Origin: Bacteroides sp. OM05-12
GTDB lineage: Bacteria > Bacteroidota > Bacteroidia > Bacteroidales > Bacteroidaceae
Length of the DNA stretch: 64,000 nt
Assembly: GCF_003438995.1 (NCBI RefSeq)
Contig: NZ_QSUN01000009.1
Span: forward strand, 1 to 64,000
Reading direction: 5' to 3'
A model generated the notes under the pieces. The model did no database searches. It was not told where the DNA came from and was given only the letters and a program-made list of their open reading frames with translations. A program made the position numbers and the translations under genes. Positions 1-7,527 of this stretch are shown here, piece by piece (within the stretch, counting starts at the first letter, position 1; each line of letters starts with the position of its first letter).

Positions 1-42
1 CAGATTAACTAAGTTATATGCATAATAGGAAAAGCCCTCAGG

Positions 43-74
43 TTTTTACGTTGGTCCGTTTTTACGTTGGTCCG
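43..74. repeat. Tandem 2 x 16 bp direct repeat
   Basis: The 16-base unit TTTTTACGTTGGTCCG occurs twice head to tail (43-58 and 59-74). It lies downstream of the 3' end of the tRNA-Thr gene, in a stretch with no recognisable gene. It may be a small duplication or a scar. Nothing in it marks an attachment site. Confidence 0.7.
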
Positions 75-100
75 AATGAATAACATACTGGCTGCATAAC

Positions 101-133
101 AAAAAAAAGAAAGCATCCTTTTGGGGATACCTT
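101..133 (-). terminator. Terminator of the SRP RNA/tRNA-Thr transcript
   Basis: On the minus strand an imperfect stem (125-133 with 111-118) is followed by an uninterrupted run of U residues. It sits about ten bases after the tRNA 3' end, where the transcript is expected to stop. Confidence 0.6.
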
Positions 134-144
134 CTTCTTACTTG

Positions 145-218
145 AGCCTCTTGTCGGATTCGAACCAACGACCCCGAGATTACAAATCACGTGCTCTGGC
201 CAACTGAGCTAAAGAGGC
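145..218 (-). tRNA. tRNA-Thr (anticodon UGU)
   Basis: A full cloverleaf can be read on the minus strand: acceptor GCCTCTT pairs with AAGAGGC, the D arm is GCTC/GAGC, the T arm is GTTGG-TTCGAAT-CCGAC, and the anticodon loop TTTGTAA gives UGU, which reads ACA (Thr). The anticodon stem has one apparent T-T mismatch. CCA is not encoded. It begins 5 bases after the SRP RNA, so the two are probably processed from one transcript. Confidence 0.93.
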
Positions 219-223
219 GGGGT

Positions 224-319
224 GGGTAAGCTTACTACATCGCGCCGCTACAACCAACTACCTTTGCTGCGATCAAGCCCTGGAGGATTCGAAGGGAGCT
301 GGCCGTATAGGACTTACCC
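224..319 (-). ncRNA. ffs: Small bacterial signal recognition particle RNA (4.5S type)
   Basis: The minus-strand RNA begins GGGTAAG and ends CTTACCC, which pair perfectly and close a rod-like hairpin of about 96 nt. Near the apex is CCAGG followed by GCAGCAAAGG, matching the symmetric-loop core (CAGG opposite AGCA) to which Ffh binds. It is called from motif and shape rather than a covariance search. A Bacteroides-type -7 box lies just upstream, and tRNA-Thr follows 5 bases downstream. Confidence 0.82.
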
Positions 320-330
320 ATTTGCGGATG

Positions 331-361
331 CAAAGGTAGACATTTTTTAGAATCCTGCAAT
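331..361 (-). promoter_or_regulatory. Promoter of the SRP RNA/tRNA-Thr transcript
   Basis: On the minus strand TACCTTTG (331-338) matches the Bacteroidetes -7 consensus TAnnTTTG. A TTG lies 19 bases further upstream as a partial -33 box. Transcription would start close to base 324, immediately before the SRP RNA. Confidence 0.65.
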
Positions 362-516
362 AGTCAAAAGGAACTTTTTTTATACATATCTATCAGAACA
401 CTGAAATACAACGACTTATAACAGACCTTTTACAAGAAAAAGATGAAAAAGAGTAACTATTCAATCGATTTTAGTTTTTTTCAATTGAAATGATAGCCTC
501 ATTAAGGTAAAAATAC

Positions 517-524
517 TACTTTTG
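517..524 (+). promoter_or_regulatory. -7 box upstream of the DUF4199 gene
   Basis: TACTTTTG fits TAnnTTTG and lies 20 bases before the start codon at 545. No clear -33 TTTG is present at the expected distance. Confidence 0.5.
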
Positions 525-544
525 TACACTTATTCATAATCGAA

Positions 545-1105
545 ATGACAGAAAGCAGAAACAGTTTACATAAATATGCCATGCAGTTCGGTACTTATAT
601 GGGACTTTTTTGGATATTCAAATTCATCTTATTCCCTGCCGGTCTCAGAATACCTTTCCTTCAACTTTTATTTCTCGTACTAACTATAGCCGTTCCATTC
701 CTTGGATACTACTATGCACGTATGTTTCGAAATAAAGTATGCGGAGGAAGCATTAGTTTCTTTCAAGCATGGGTTTTCACAGTTTTCATGTATATGTTTG
801 CAGCATTGCTCACAGCCGTTGCACATTATGTATATTTTCAGTTTATCGACCATGGGTTTATCGTAAATTACTACCTTAACTTATTTGAAGAGCTGAAAAA
901 CATGAATAACATCGGTTCAATGGGAGATACATTCAAGCAAATGGAAGAAGCTTTTATGGCGTTAGGCAATTTAACCCCTATAGAGTTAACCATGCAACTT
1001 ATTTCTCAAAATGTATTGTACGGAAGCTTTTTAGCGATCCCTACCGCATTGTTTGTAATGAAAAAGAAGAAAACGAATATGGATGAGCATACAATTCAGC
1101 CATAA
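545..1105 (+). CDS. DUF4199 family membrane protein
   Basis: This 186-residue protein has four hydrophobic segments (about 17-36, 38-60, 72-98 and 150-172) and a short polar loop at about 110-135 between the third and fourth. Size, topology and lysine-rich tail fit the Bacteroidetes DUF4199 family of inner-membrane proteins, whose function is unknown. It is followed 30 bases later by a membrane-anchored glycosyltransferase, and the two probably share a transcript. The pairing suggests a role with lipid-linked sugar transfer, but that is only inference. Confidence 0.75.
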   Translation: MTESRNSLHKYAMQFGTYMGLFWIFKFILFPAGLRIPFLQLLFLVLTIAVPFLGYYYARMFRNKVCGGSISFFQAWVFTVFMYMFAALLTAVAHYVYFQFIDHGFIVNYYLNLFEELKNMNNIGSMGDTFKQMEEAFMALGNLTPIELTMQLISQNVLYGSFLAIPTALFVMKKKKTNMDEHTIQP

Positions 1106-1135
1106 ACAATAGTATAATTAATAACTTATTATTCA

Positions 1136-2089
1136 ATGGATATATCTGTAGTCGTTCCTTTGTACAACGAAGAAGAATCACTTCCAGAATTGTATACATG
1201 GATTGAAAGAGTAATGAAAGCCAATGGTTTTTCATTCGAGATTATTTTTGTAAACGACGGCAGCACTGACCATTCATGGGAAGTCATCGAAAACTTGAAG
1301 GCTCAATCGGACGCGGTAAAAGGTATCAAGTTTCGCAGGAACTACGGCAAATCCGCAGCATTGTATTGCGGATTCGAGCGTGCGGAAGGAGATGTAGTTA
1401 TCACGATGGATGCAGACTTACAAGACAGTCCGGATGAGATTCCGGAACTCTATCGAATGATAACCCAAGAAAAATACGATCTCATATCAGGATGGAAACA
1501 AAAACGATATGATCCATTATCTAAAACCATCCCGACCAAACTGTTTAACGCTACGGCACGTGCAGTATCCGGTATCAATAACCTGCATGATTTTAACTGT
1601 GGACTAAAAGCCTATAAAAAAGATGTAATAAAAAACATCGAAGTTTACGGCGAGATGCACCGTTACATCCCCTATCTGGCAAAGAATGCCGGATTCAACC
1701 GAATAGGAGAAAAAATAGTTCAGCATCAAGCCCGTAAGTTCGGAAAGACTAAATTCGGCGGACTGAACCGTTTCTTTAATGGCTATCTGGATTTACTTTC
1801 TTTATGGTTCTTATCTAAATTTGGCATTAAGCCGATGCACATATTCGGTTTTCTAGGCTCTTTGATGTTCATTATCGGTTTTATTGCGGTTATTATCGTA
1901 GGAGCTTCCAAGTTGTATGCCGTATCACATGGATTACCATATAGACTGGTGACGGATTCCCCCTATTTTTATCTGTCATTGACAATGATGATATTAGGAA
2001 CACAACTATTCCTTGCAGGGTTTATCGGGGAACTCATTGCTAGAAATGCTCCTGAACGTAATAACTATAAAATAGAAAAAGAGTTTTAA
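1136..2089 (+). CDS. Family 2 glycosyltransferase (DPM1/GtrB-like)
   Basis: The N-terminal 230 residues form a GT-A domain: the opening ISVVVPLYNEEESLPELY, the nucleotide-sugar region FVNDGSTD, and the DxD-type metal site in DADLQDSPDE (about residue 99). Two C-terminal membrane helices (about 233-260 and 277-302) anchor it. This layout is that of enzymes that move a sugar from a nucleotide donor to polyprenyl phosphate (GtrB, dolichol-phosphate mannosyltransferase relatives). The sugar cannot be told from sequence. It follows the DUF4199 gene and precedes a lipoprotein gene by 20 bases, so the cluster is envelope related. Confidence 0.88.
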   Translation: MDISVVVPLYNEEESLPELYTWIERVMKANGFSFEIIFVNDGSTDHSWEVIENLKAQSDAVKGIKFRRNYGKSAALYCGFERAEGDVVITMDADLQDSPDEIPELYRMITQEKYDLISGWKQKRYDPLSKTIPTKLFNATARAVSGINNLHDFNCGLKAYKKDVIKNIEVYGEMHRYIPYLAKNAGFNRIGEKIVQHQARKFGKTKFGGLNRFFNGYLDLLSLWFLSKFGIKPMHIFGFLGSLMFIIGFIAVIIVGASKLYAVSHGLPYRLVTDSPYFYLSLTMMILGTQLFLAGFIGELIARNAPERNNYKIEKEF

Positions 2090-2109
2090 CTCCGAAGAAA
2101 CAATTAAAA

Positions 2110-2613
2110 ATGAAGAATACGATATATAAAATAAAGAAAACAGTCTGCGGATGGGGAACAGTTCTTCTTCTATTATTCATTTTTAATTTTATTTCTTGTT
2201 CCGAAAATGACTGCTCATTGGGAGGGCGCCCTTCGGTCAGATTCAGTTTCATGAACAGCAAGACTCATGCTATTGTGAATCTGTTTGATTCATTAACCGT
2301 CACAGCCTTGGACACAGATTCAATCCTGCTAAACAGAGGTAAAGGCATAAACCACATCACATTACCATTAAGTTATGTAAACGAGGAAACAACATTTGTC
2401 TTACACTATAGCAGATTCCTACGAGATACCATATGGGTAAAACATGAGAATTATCCGCATTTTATCTCTATGGATTGTGGCATCAGTATGTTTTATACTT
2501 TAAAAGAGGTTCAATACACTACTTATCTTCTGGATTCTATCACTTTGGTAAACCCTGATATAAACGATAATGAGAAAGATAATTACCATATATATTATAC
2601 TCCTGACAATTAG
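2110..2613 (+). CDS. Lipoprotein, DUF6452-like
   Basis: The protein has 167 residues, with an N-terminal hydrophobic segment ending in the lipobox-like FISCSEN (Cys near residue 30), so it is probably an exported lipoprotein. The body is beta-rich with no catalytic motif that I recognise. In Bacteroidales a DUF6452 lipoprotein commonly precedes a DUF6048 beta-barrel, and that arrangement is seen here. The family name is from memory of this synteny. Its last 44 bases overlap the start of the next gene in another frame, which points to translational coupling. Confidence 0.65.
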   Translation: MKNTIYKIKKTVCGWGTVLLLLFIFNFISCSENDCSLGGRPSVRFSFMNSKTHAIVNLFDSLTVTALDTDSILLNRGKGINHITLPLSYVNEETTFVLHYSRFLRDTIWVKHENYPHFISMDCGISMFYTLKEVQYTTYLLDSITLVNPDINDNEKDNYHIYYTPDN

Positions 2614-3262
2614 TCTGCTATCCCCTGCGCTACCCGTCATGGCCCAAAAGAGTCCACAAACGGACACGAAAGAGGAAGAGAAAATACCATTGTACAATGG
2701 CACTTCTATCGGTGTGGATGTATTCGGCATTGGTAATAAACTTTTCGGAGGAGACTTCCTTAGTTCGGAGGTTAGCATAGATGTAAACCTGAAAAATCGT
2801 TTCTTTCCCGTAGTAGAAATAGGTTACGGCACTACGGATGCCACAGAAGACACATATAATATTCACTATAAATCTTCTGCTCCATATGCACGTATCGGAC
2901 TAAATTACAACACAATGGCAAAAAAGAAATCCGATAGTTTTCTATACGCAGGCATACGTTATGGATTCTCCAAGTTCAAATATGATGTACAAGCACCACC
3001 ACTATACGACCCGATATGGAAAGGCGAAGTACCCTTCGGATATGATGGTGTAAAATCCAGCGCACACTGGATTGAATTATTGGTCGGAATCAAAGTAAAA
3101 ATCATCAAGAACTTTCAGATGGGATGGACGCTACGATACAAAGCCAGACTTAGCGCCAAAGAGAGTCTGAATACCACACCTTGGTACATACCCGGATACG
3201 GGAGCAACAAATCCGGCAACTTCGGCGCAACATATAATCTTATTTATAAACTACCTTTTTAA
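2570..3262 (+). CDS. Outer-membrane beta-barrel protein, DUF6048 family
   Basis: The 230-residue protein has a clear signal peptide (cleavage after PALPVMAQ, about residue 26) and then alternating beta-strands typical of a small outer-membrane barrel, ending in the terminal Phe (YKLPF) expected by the BAM machinery. Its start overlaps the preceding lipoprotein gene by 44 bases, and mntP begins 3 bases after its stop. Together with the lipoprotein it may form an outer-membrane pair of unknown function. Confidence 0.72.
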   Translation: MRKIITIYIILLTISLLSPALPVMAQKSPQTDTKEEEKIPLYNGTSIGVDVFGIGNKLFGGDFLSSEVSIDVNLKNRFFPVVEIGYGTTDATEDTYNIHYKSSAPYARIGLNYNTMAKKKSDSFLYAGIRYGFSKFKYDVQAPPLYDPIWKGEVPFGYDGVKSSAHWIELLVGIKVKIIKNFQMGWTLRYKARLSAKESLNTTPWYIPGYGSNKSGNFGATYNLIYKLPF

Positions 3263-3265
3263 ATC

Positions 3266-3841
3266 ATGAATAATCTGGAAATATGGATGATAGCAGTCAG
3301 TTTAGCAATGGATTGTCTGGCTGTATCCATAACAAGTGGCATTATTTTAAAGAAAACAAAATGGAAAACAATGTTGTGCATGGCTTTCTCATTTGGTTTC
3401 TTTCAGGCAGCAATGCCTTTTCTAGGTTGGCTGGGTGCCAGTCGTTTCAGCCATGAGATAGAAAATATAGACCATTGGATAGCTTTCATCTTATTACTGT
3501 TTATCGGAGGGAAAATGGTTTGGGAAAGTTTTAAAGAAGAAGACTGCAGACATGAATACAACCCATCAAGTCCCAAAGTGGTACTTGCATTATCCGTAGC
3601 AACCAGCATAGATGCATTGGCAATCGGCATTACTTTCGCCTTTTTAGGAATGAACACCATCCACTCAATACTCTCCCCTATCCTTATTATCGGATTCGTA
3701 TCTTTTGCCATGTCACTCATCGGGCTATTATTCGGGATATTCTTCGGATGCCGTCATAATCTACGTATGGAACTGTGGGGAGGTATTGTCCTAATTATTA
3801 TCGGAATCAAAATATTGATCGAACATTTATTCTTTAATTGA
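3266..3841 (+). CDS. mntP: Manganese efflux pump MntP
   Basis: The protein has 191 residues and six predicted helices in two homologous halves. Each half carries the family's conserved acidic signature: SLAMDCLAVSITSG near residue 13 and SVATSIDALAIGITFAF near residue 112. MntP exports Mn2+ across the inner membrane. No Mn-sensing riboswitch is visible upstream, since the gene starts 3 bases after the barrel gene. The next gene, apbE, starts 15 bases later. Confidence 0.9.
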   Translation: MNNLEIWMIAVSLAMDCLAVSITSGIILKKTKWKTMLCMAFSFGFFQAAMPFLGWLGASRFSHEIENIDHWIAFILLLFIGGKMVWESFKEEDCRHEYNPSSPKVVLALSVATSIDALAIGITFAFLGMNTIHSILSPILIIGFVSFAMSLIGLLFGIFFGCRHNLRMELWGGIVLIIIGIKILIEHLFFN

Positions 3842-3856
3842 TATATATAATAAGGT

Positions 3857-4864
3857 ATGAGAAACAAAAAATTAAGATGGCAGCTACCGGTACTGCTTTT
3901 ATTCATTATAGCCACTGTGTTCATTGTGAGAAAACAAACGCCTTATCAGGAGAACGAAGGAAAAATCTTCGGCACAATCTATCACGCTACCTATCAATAT
4001 CCTGAAAATCTACAAAAAGAGATAGAAGCGGAACTAAAGAAAGTAGATAACTCCTTATCTCCTTTCAATCAGGCATCAATCATCTCCCGGATTAACCGGA
4101 ACGAAGATGTGACACCGGACAGCCTTTTTACCGAAGTTATTGGCTGTTCTGAGAAAATATCCCAAGAAACGAACGGCGCTTTCGATATAACCATCGCACC
4201 ACTCGCCAATGTTTGGGGATTCGGCTTTAAGAAAGGAGCGTTCCCCGACTCCGTGACGGTAGACAGTTTATTGGAAATAACCGGATACGAAAAGATAAAA
4301 TTGGAGAACGGGAAGTTCATTAAATCCGACCCTCGCATCATGATTAGCTGCAGTGCCGTAGCCAAAGGTTATGGTAGTGATGTTGTAGCCCGTTATTTTG
4401 ACCGCAAAGGAATCCAAAACTATATGATCGAGATTGGCGGAGAAGTTGTAGTAAAAGGAAATAATCCCAAGAAAACTCCTTGGCATATCGGGATAAGCAA
4501 GCCGGTAGACGATTCTCTGTCTGTGAACCAAGAGTTGCAGACCGTATTAAAAATTACCAATGTAGGCATGGCAACTTCCGGCAATTATCGCAACTTCTAT
4601 TATAAAGACGGGAAAAAATATGCTCATACCATTGACCCGAAAACTGGTTATCCGGTACAACACAGTTTATTATCCGCAACTGTCATAGCACCGGACTGTA
4701 TGTCTGCCGATGCTTACGCCACTTCTTTTATGGTGATGGGATTAGAGAAGTCAGAGGCTTTTGCGGAAGCAAATCCGGGTATAGATGCCTTCTTTATCTA
4801 CGAAGATGAAAACGGAAAGACGCAGACATGGTTTACAAGCGGTATGAAGAAATACATTGAATAA
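3857..4864 (+). CDS. apbE: FAD:protein FMN transferase (ApbE)
   Basis: This 335-residue protein has an N-terminal membrane anchor or signal (7-24) and the ApbE fold. The conserved GMATSGNYRNFY (about 235), HTIDPKTGYPV (about 255) and the metal-binding SADAYATSFMVMG (about 290) are all present. It attaches FMN covalently to threonine residues of flavoproteins such as NqrB, NqrC and RnfG, using FAD and Mg2+. Length and motifs are typical. It ends the plus-strand run and a terminator follows. Confidence 0.92.
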   Translation: MRNKKLRWQLPVLLLFIIATVFIVRKQTPYQENEGKIFGTIYHATYQYPENLQKEIEAELKKVDNSLSPFNQASIISRINRNEDVTPDSLFTEVIGCSEKISQETNGAFDITIAPLANVWGFGFKKGAFPDSVTVDSLLEITGYEKIKLENGKFIKSDPRIMISCSAVAKGYGSDVVARYFDRKGIQNYMIEIGGEVVVKGNNPKKTPWHIGISKPVDDSLSVNQELQTVLKITNVGMATSGNYRNFYYKDGKKYAHTIDPKTGYPVQHSLLSATVIAPDCMSADAYATSFMVMGLEKSEAFAEANPGIDAFFIYEDENGKTQTWFTSGMKKYIE

Positions 4865-4889
4865 CTCTATCCAATCAAAGATATTTAAG

Positions 4890-4920
4890 AAGAGGAAGCC
4901 CACAGGTTATCCTCTTTTTT
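4890..4920 (+). terminator. Terminator after apbE
   Basis: AAGAGGA (4890-4896) pairs with TCCTCTT (4910-4916) across a 13-base loop and runs into a T tract. Confidence 0.65.
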
Positions 4921-4993
4921 GTCTTTTACCGGAAACCTAACCAATTTAGGAGAAAGCCTCCCTCACTCTCTTAATTGACCGTATGCTTCATTA

Positions 4994-5058
4994 GTTTCAC
5001 AATATATGGAACTGTTGTTTCATAATATATGGAACATTAGTTCCACAAAATATGAAAC
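4994..5058. repeat. Three 19-bp palindromic units at 23-bp spacing
   Basis: The units are GTTTCACAATATATGGAAC (4994-5012), GTTTCATAATATATGGAAC (5017-5035) and GTTCCACAAAATATGAAAC (5040-5058). The third is inverted relative to the first two. Each is itself an imperfect palindrome of the form GTTYCA-N7-TGRAAC, and 4-base spacers (TGTT, ATTA) keep a strict 23-bp period. The array occupies the convergent gap between apbE and rny. It could be a regulator-binding array or a repetitive extragenic element. Confidence 0.75.
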
Positions 5059-5127
5059 TACTCGTTCTCCCTTATGCGTATACAAGAGAGAAGGGAAAGG
5101 AAACCAAACAGATACTGACAAGACAAA

Positions 5128-5155
5128 AAAAAGAGAGTGTTTAAGCACTCTCTTT
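5128..5155 (-). terminator. Terminator of the zapA-rny operon (bidirectional)
   Basis: AAAAGAGAGTG (5128-5138) pairs perfectly with CACTCTCTTTT (5145-5155) around a 6-base loop, with T-rich sequence on both strands. It lies 24 bases beyond the rny stop codon. Confidence 0.85.
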
Positions 5156-5178
5156 TCTATCTCTATTTTCTATTTCAA

Positions 5179-6720
5179 TTACTTGGCAAAACTTACAGCA
5201 CGAGTTTCACGGATAACTGTGATCTTTACCTGTCCCGGATAAGTCATTTCATCCTGAATCTTCTTGGCGATCTCTCCGGACAAACTTTCAGTCTGCAAAT
5301 CATCAATCTTATCCGCGCCTACAATTACACGAAGTTCGCGACCTGCCTGAATAGCATAAGTTTTCGTCACTCCCGGATAAGACATTGCCAGTTGCTCCAA
5401 ATCATTCAAGCGTTTAATGTAAGCCTCAACAATTTCGCGACGTGCTCCCGGACGTGCTCCTGATATTGCATCACAAACCTGTACGATAGGCGCCAACAAA
5501 CTAGTCATTTCAACTTCATCGTGGTGAGCACCGATGGCATTACAAATATCCGGTTTTTCCTTAAACTTCTCTGCCAGTTTCATACCTAATAAAGCATGTG
5601 GCAATTCCGGTTCTTCATCAGGCACCTTACCTATATCATGAAGCAACCCGGCACGTTTGGCTTTCTTCGGATTTAAGCCCAGTTCAGAAGCCATCACTGC
5701 ACAAAGATTAGCCGTTTCACGAGCATGTTGTAATAAGTTCTGTCCGTATGAAGAACGATATTTCATCTTACCGATAATACGAATCAGTTCCGGATGCAAT
5801 CCATGAATACCCAAATCAATCGTCGTACGCTTACCGGTTTCGATAATTTCTTCTTCCACTTGCTTACGAACCTTAGCAACCACCTCTTCAATACGGGCTG
5901 GATGAATACGTCCGTCTGTTACTAACTGGTGCAAAGCAAGACGCGCAATCTCACGACGAACAGGGTCAAATGCAGAAAGAACAATTGCTTCCGGCGTATC
6001 ATCTACTACAATTTCCACACCTGTTGCAGCTTCAAGCGCACGGATATTACGTCCTTCACGTCCGATAATACGGCCTTTAATTTCGTCAGACTCAATATGG
6101 AATACTGTTACCGAATTCTCGATAGCCGTTTCAGTTGCAACACGTTGGATAGACTGGATAACGATTCTCTTCGCTTCCTTGTTTGCCGTCAACTTAGCGT
6201 CATCCATAATGTCGTTAATAAAAGAAGCTGCCTGCGTTTTTGCTTCTTCTTTCAAAGATTCCACCAAACGTTCTTTTGCTTCTTCTGCCGACAAACTTGA
6301 AAGAGTTTCCAGCTTTTCACGTTCCTGCTGCTGGAGTTTATCCAATTCATCTTTCTTCTTATCCACTACCACCAACTGTGCCTCAAGATTCTCCTTGATA
6401 GCTTCAGCTTCCGAACGTTTACGTTGAATTTCTTCCTGTTTCTGTGTTAATACCAACTCACGTTGTTTCAATTTATTCTCAGCCTGCTGAATCTTCTGAT
6501 TACGGATAGCGACTTCTTTCTCCAAGTCTGCTTTTTTATTCAAGAACTTCTCTTTTACTTCCAAGAGCTTATTCTTCTTAATAACTTCCGCTTCAGCCTG
6601 TGCCTCTTTCAATATACTTTCCGCTTTTGATTTCAGGACAAACCTTAACATCAAATAAGATAATAGTCCTCCCACAAGGAAACAGACTATTGATACTATT
6701 ATCACTGTTAAACTACTCAT
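5179..6720 (-). CDS. rny: Ribonuclease Y
   Basis: This 513-residue endoribonuclease initiates mRNA decay at the membrane. The expected order is visible: an N-terminal transmembrane helix (4-27), a long charged coiled coil (about 30-190), a KH RNA-binding domain containing [19 protein letters not shown] (about 217-235), and an HD metal-dependent phosphohydrolase domain with [20 protein letters not shown] (about 360-380). Length matches the family. It is the last gene of a ZapB-like/zapA/rny transcript and ends in a strong hairpin terminator. Confidence 0.97.
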   Translation of the reverse strand: MSSLTVIIVSIVCFLVGGLLSYLMLRFVLKSKAESILKEAQAEAEVIKKNKLLEVKEKFLNKKADLEKEVAIRNQKIQQAENKLKQRELVLTQKQEEIQRKRSEAEAIKENLEAQLVVVDKKKDELDKLQQQEREKLETLSSLSAEEAKERLVESLKEEAKTQAASFINDIMDDAKLTANKEAKRIVIQSIQRVATETAIENSVTVFHIESDEIKGRIIGREGRNIRALEAATGVEIVVDDTPEAIVLSAFDPVRREIARLALHQLVTDGRIHPARIEEVVAKVRKQVEEEIIETGKRTTIDLGIHGLHPELIRIIGKMKYRSSYGQNLLQHARETANLCAVMASELGLNPKKAKRAGLLHDIGKVPDEEPELPHALLGMKLAEKFKEKPDICNAIGAHHDEVEMTSLLAPIVQVCDAISGARPGARREIVEAYIKRLNDLEQLAMSYPGVTKTYAIQAGRELRVIVGADKIDDLQTESLSGEIAKKIQDEMTYPGQVKITVIRETRAVSFAK

Positions 6721-6734
6721 TGTAACTAAATTTA

Positions 6735-6800
6735 TTATAAATAAAAACGCACCACTTACCTCTCGGAATCAGTCCGTAAGTAAAGCAGTGCGTGAATTTC
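6735..6800 (-). ncRNA. Structured RNA element between zapA and rny (6S-like or attenuator candidate)
   Basis: On the minus strand CGCAC...GTGCG and ACTTAC...GTAAGT form nested stems around a GGA/UCC mini-hairpin, and the structure is followed by UUUUUAUUU. It fills most of the 109-base gap between zapA and rny. A U tract after the stem would let it act as a partial terminator separating zapA from rny. As I recall, a short 6S RNA is often annotated between zapA and rny in Bacteroidetes, but I cannot see diagnostic 6S residues, so the name is left open. Confidence 0.45.
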
Positions 6801-6829
6801 CTAAAACTATAACTATAATATGATATCCT

Positions 6830-7126
6830 CTATTCCTTTCTAAAATAGTCCTCCAATTCTTCCGTAAGAACCTTCACTCTTTCCATGAAAGGCACCGTAT
6901 CCTTCATCTCTCCCAACTCCAGATTTCTATAACAAAAATCAAAAGCTGTCATTGCCAAATAACGTTCTTTCGGCAAATTCGGGAAAGCGCTCCGATACGT
7001 ATTCAATTTGTCATTTATCTGTTTAACCGCCTCTCGGGTAAATTCTTCTTGTTTTCCTCCTAATTGAACTTGAAGGGGATAATCCAGATCGGCAATCGAC
7101 AGCATTATTGTTCTTATATCGTCCAT
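6830..7126 (-). CDS. zapA: Cell division protein ZapA
   Basis: The protein has 98 residues. The N-terminal part shows the ZapA beta-sheet head with a YPLQVQLGGKQEEFTREAVK region, and the C-terminal half is a helix suited to coiled-coil dimerisation. ZapA binds and cross-links FtsZ filaments at the division ring. Length is typical. It follows a coiled-coil gene by 18 bases in the same direction, and the structured element and rny lie downstream. Confidence 0.88.
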   Translation of the reverse strand: MDDIRTIMLSIADLDYPLQVQLGGKQEEFTREAVKQINDKLNTYRSAFPNLPKERYLAMTAFDFCYRNLELGEMKDTVPFMERVKVLTEELEDYFRKE

Positions 7127-7144
7127 ACATCTACCCCATTATCA

Positions 7145-7438
7145 TTATTCATTCAATAAAGCGATGCATTTATCGACTTCACGCACTAATTTGGATAATC
7201 GTTGCTTCGTATCTTTAACCTCATTGTCATTAATACTGATTATCCTCGCTTGTTTTAAATTCGTATAGCTGGCTTCCAAGGCCTTATAGTTATCTTGCAT
7301 CTCTACGATCTTATCGTCTTTCACTTTCAAAAGCCGCTTCATTTCTGCATTTTCACGCTTCAATTCATCATGCAAATACATTAAATGCCGAACTCTCGCC
7401 TCAAAGACGTCCAATAACTTTTTATCCTCTTCCGTCAT
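7145..7438 (-). CDS. Small coiled-coil protein, ZapB-like
   Basis: This is a 97-residue, almost entirely helical protein with heptad-like charge patterns (about 15-75) and no membrane segment. The start is placed at MTEEDKKLL (7438). The upstream ATG at 7459 lies inside the predicted -7 box, so it would not be in the transcript. Position directly before zapA and the coiled-coil nature suggest a ZapB-type partner of ZapA. That assignment rests on context and not on a recognised sequence family. Confidence 0.65.
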   Translation of the reverse strand: MTEEDKKLLDVFEARVRHLMYLHDELKRENAEMKRLLKVKDDKIVEMQDNYKALEASYTNLKQARIISINDNEVKDTKQRLSKLVREVDKCIALLNE

Positions 7439-7458
7439 CTCTATACCAAAATTGTACA

Positions 7459-7488
7459 CAAATATACAGTTTAGTATGATATTACAAA
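7459..7488 (-). promoter_or_regulatory. Promoter of the zapB-like/zapA/rny operon
   Basis: On the minus strand TTTG (7485-7488) and TATATTTG (7459-7466) are separated by 18 bases, a good match to the Bacteroidetes -33/-7 promoter. The start site would be near 7453, about 15 bases before the chosen start codon. Confidence 0.7.
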
Positions 7489-7527
7489 AATATTTTTCAA
7501 GAAATTAAATGAATTGGCTTAAAAACT

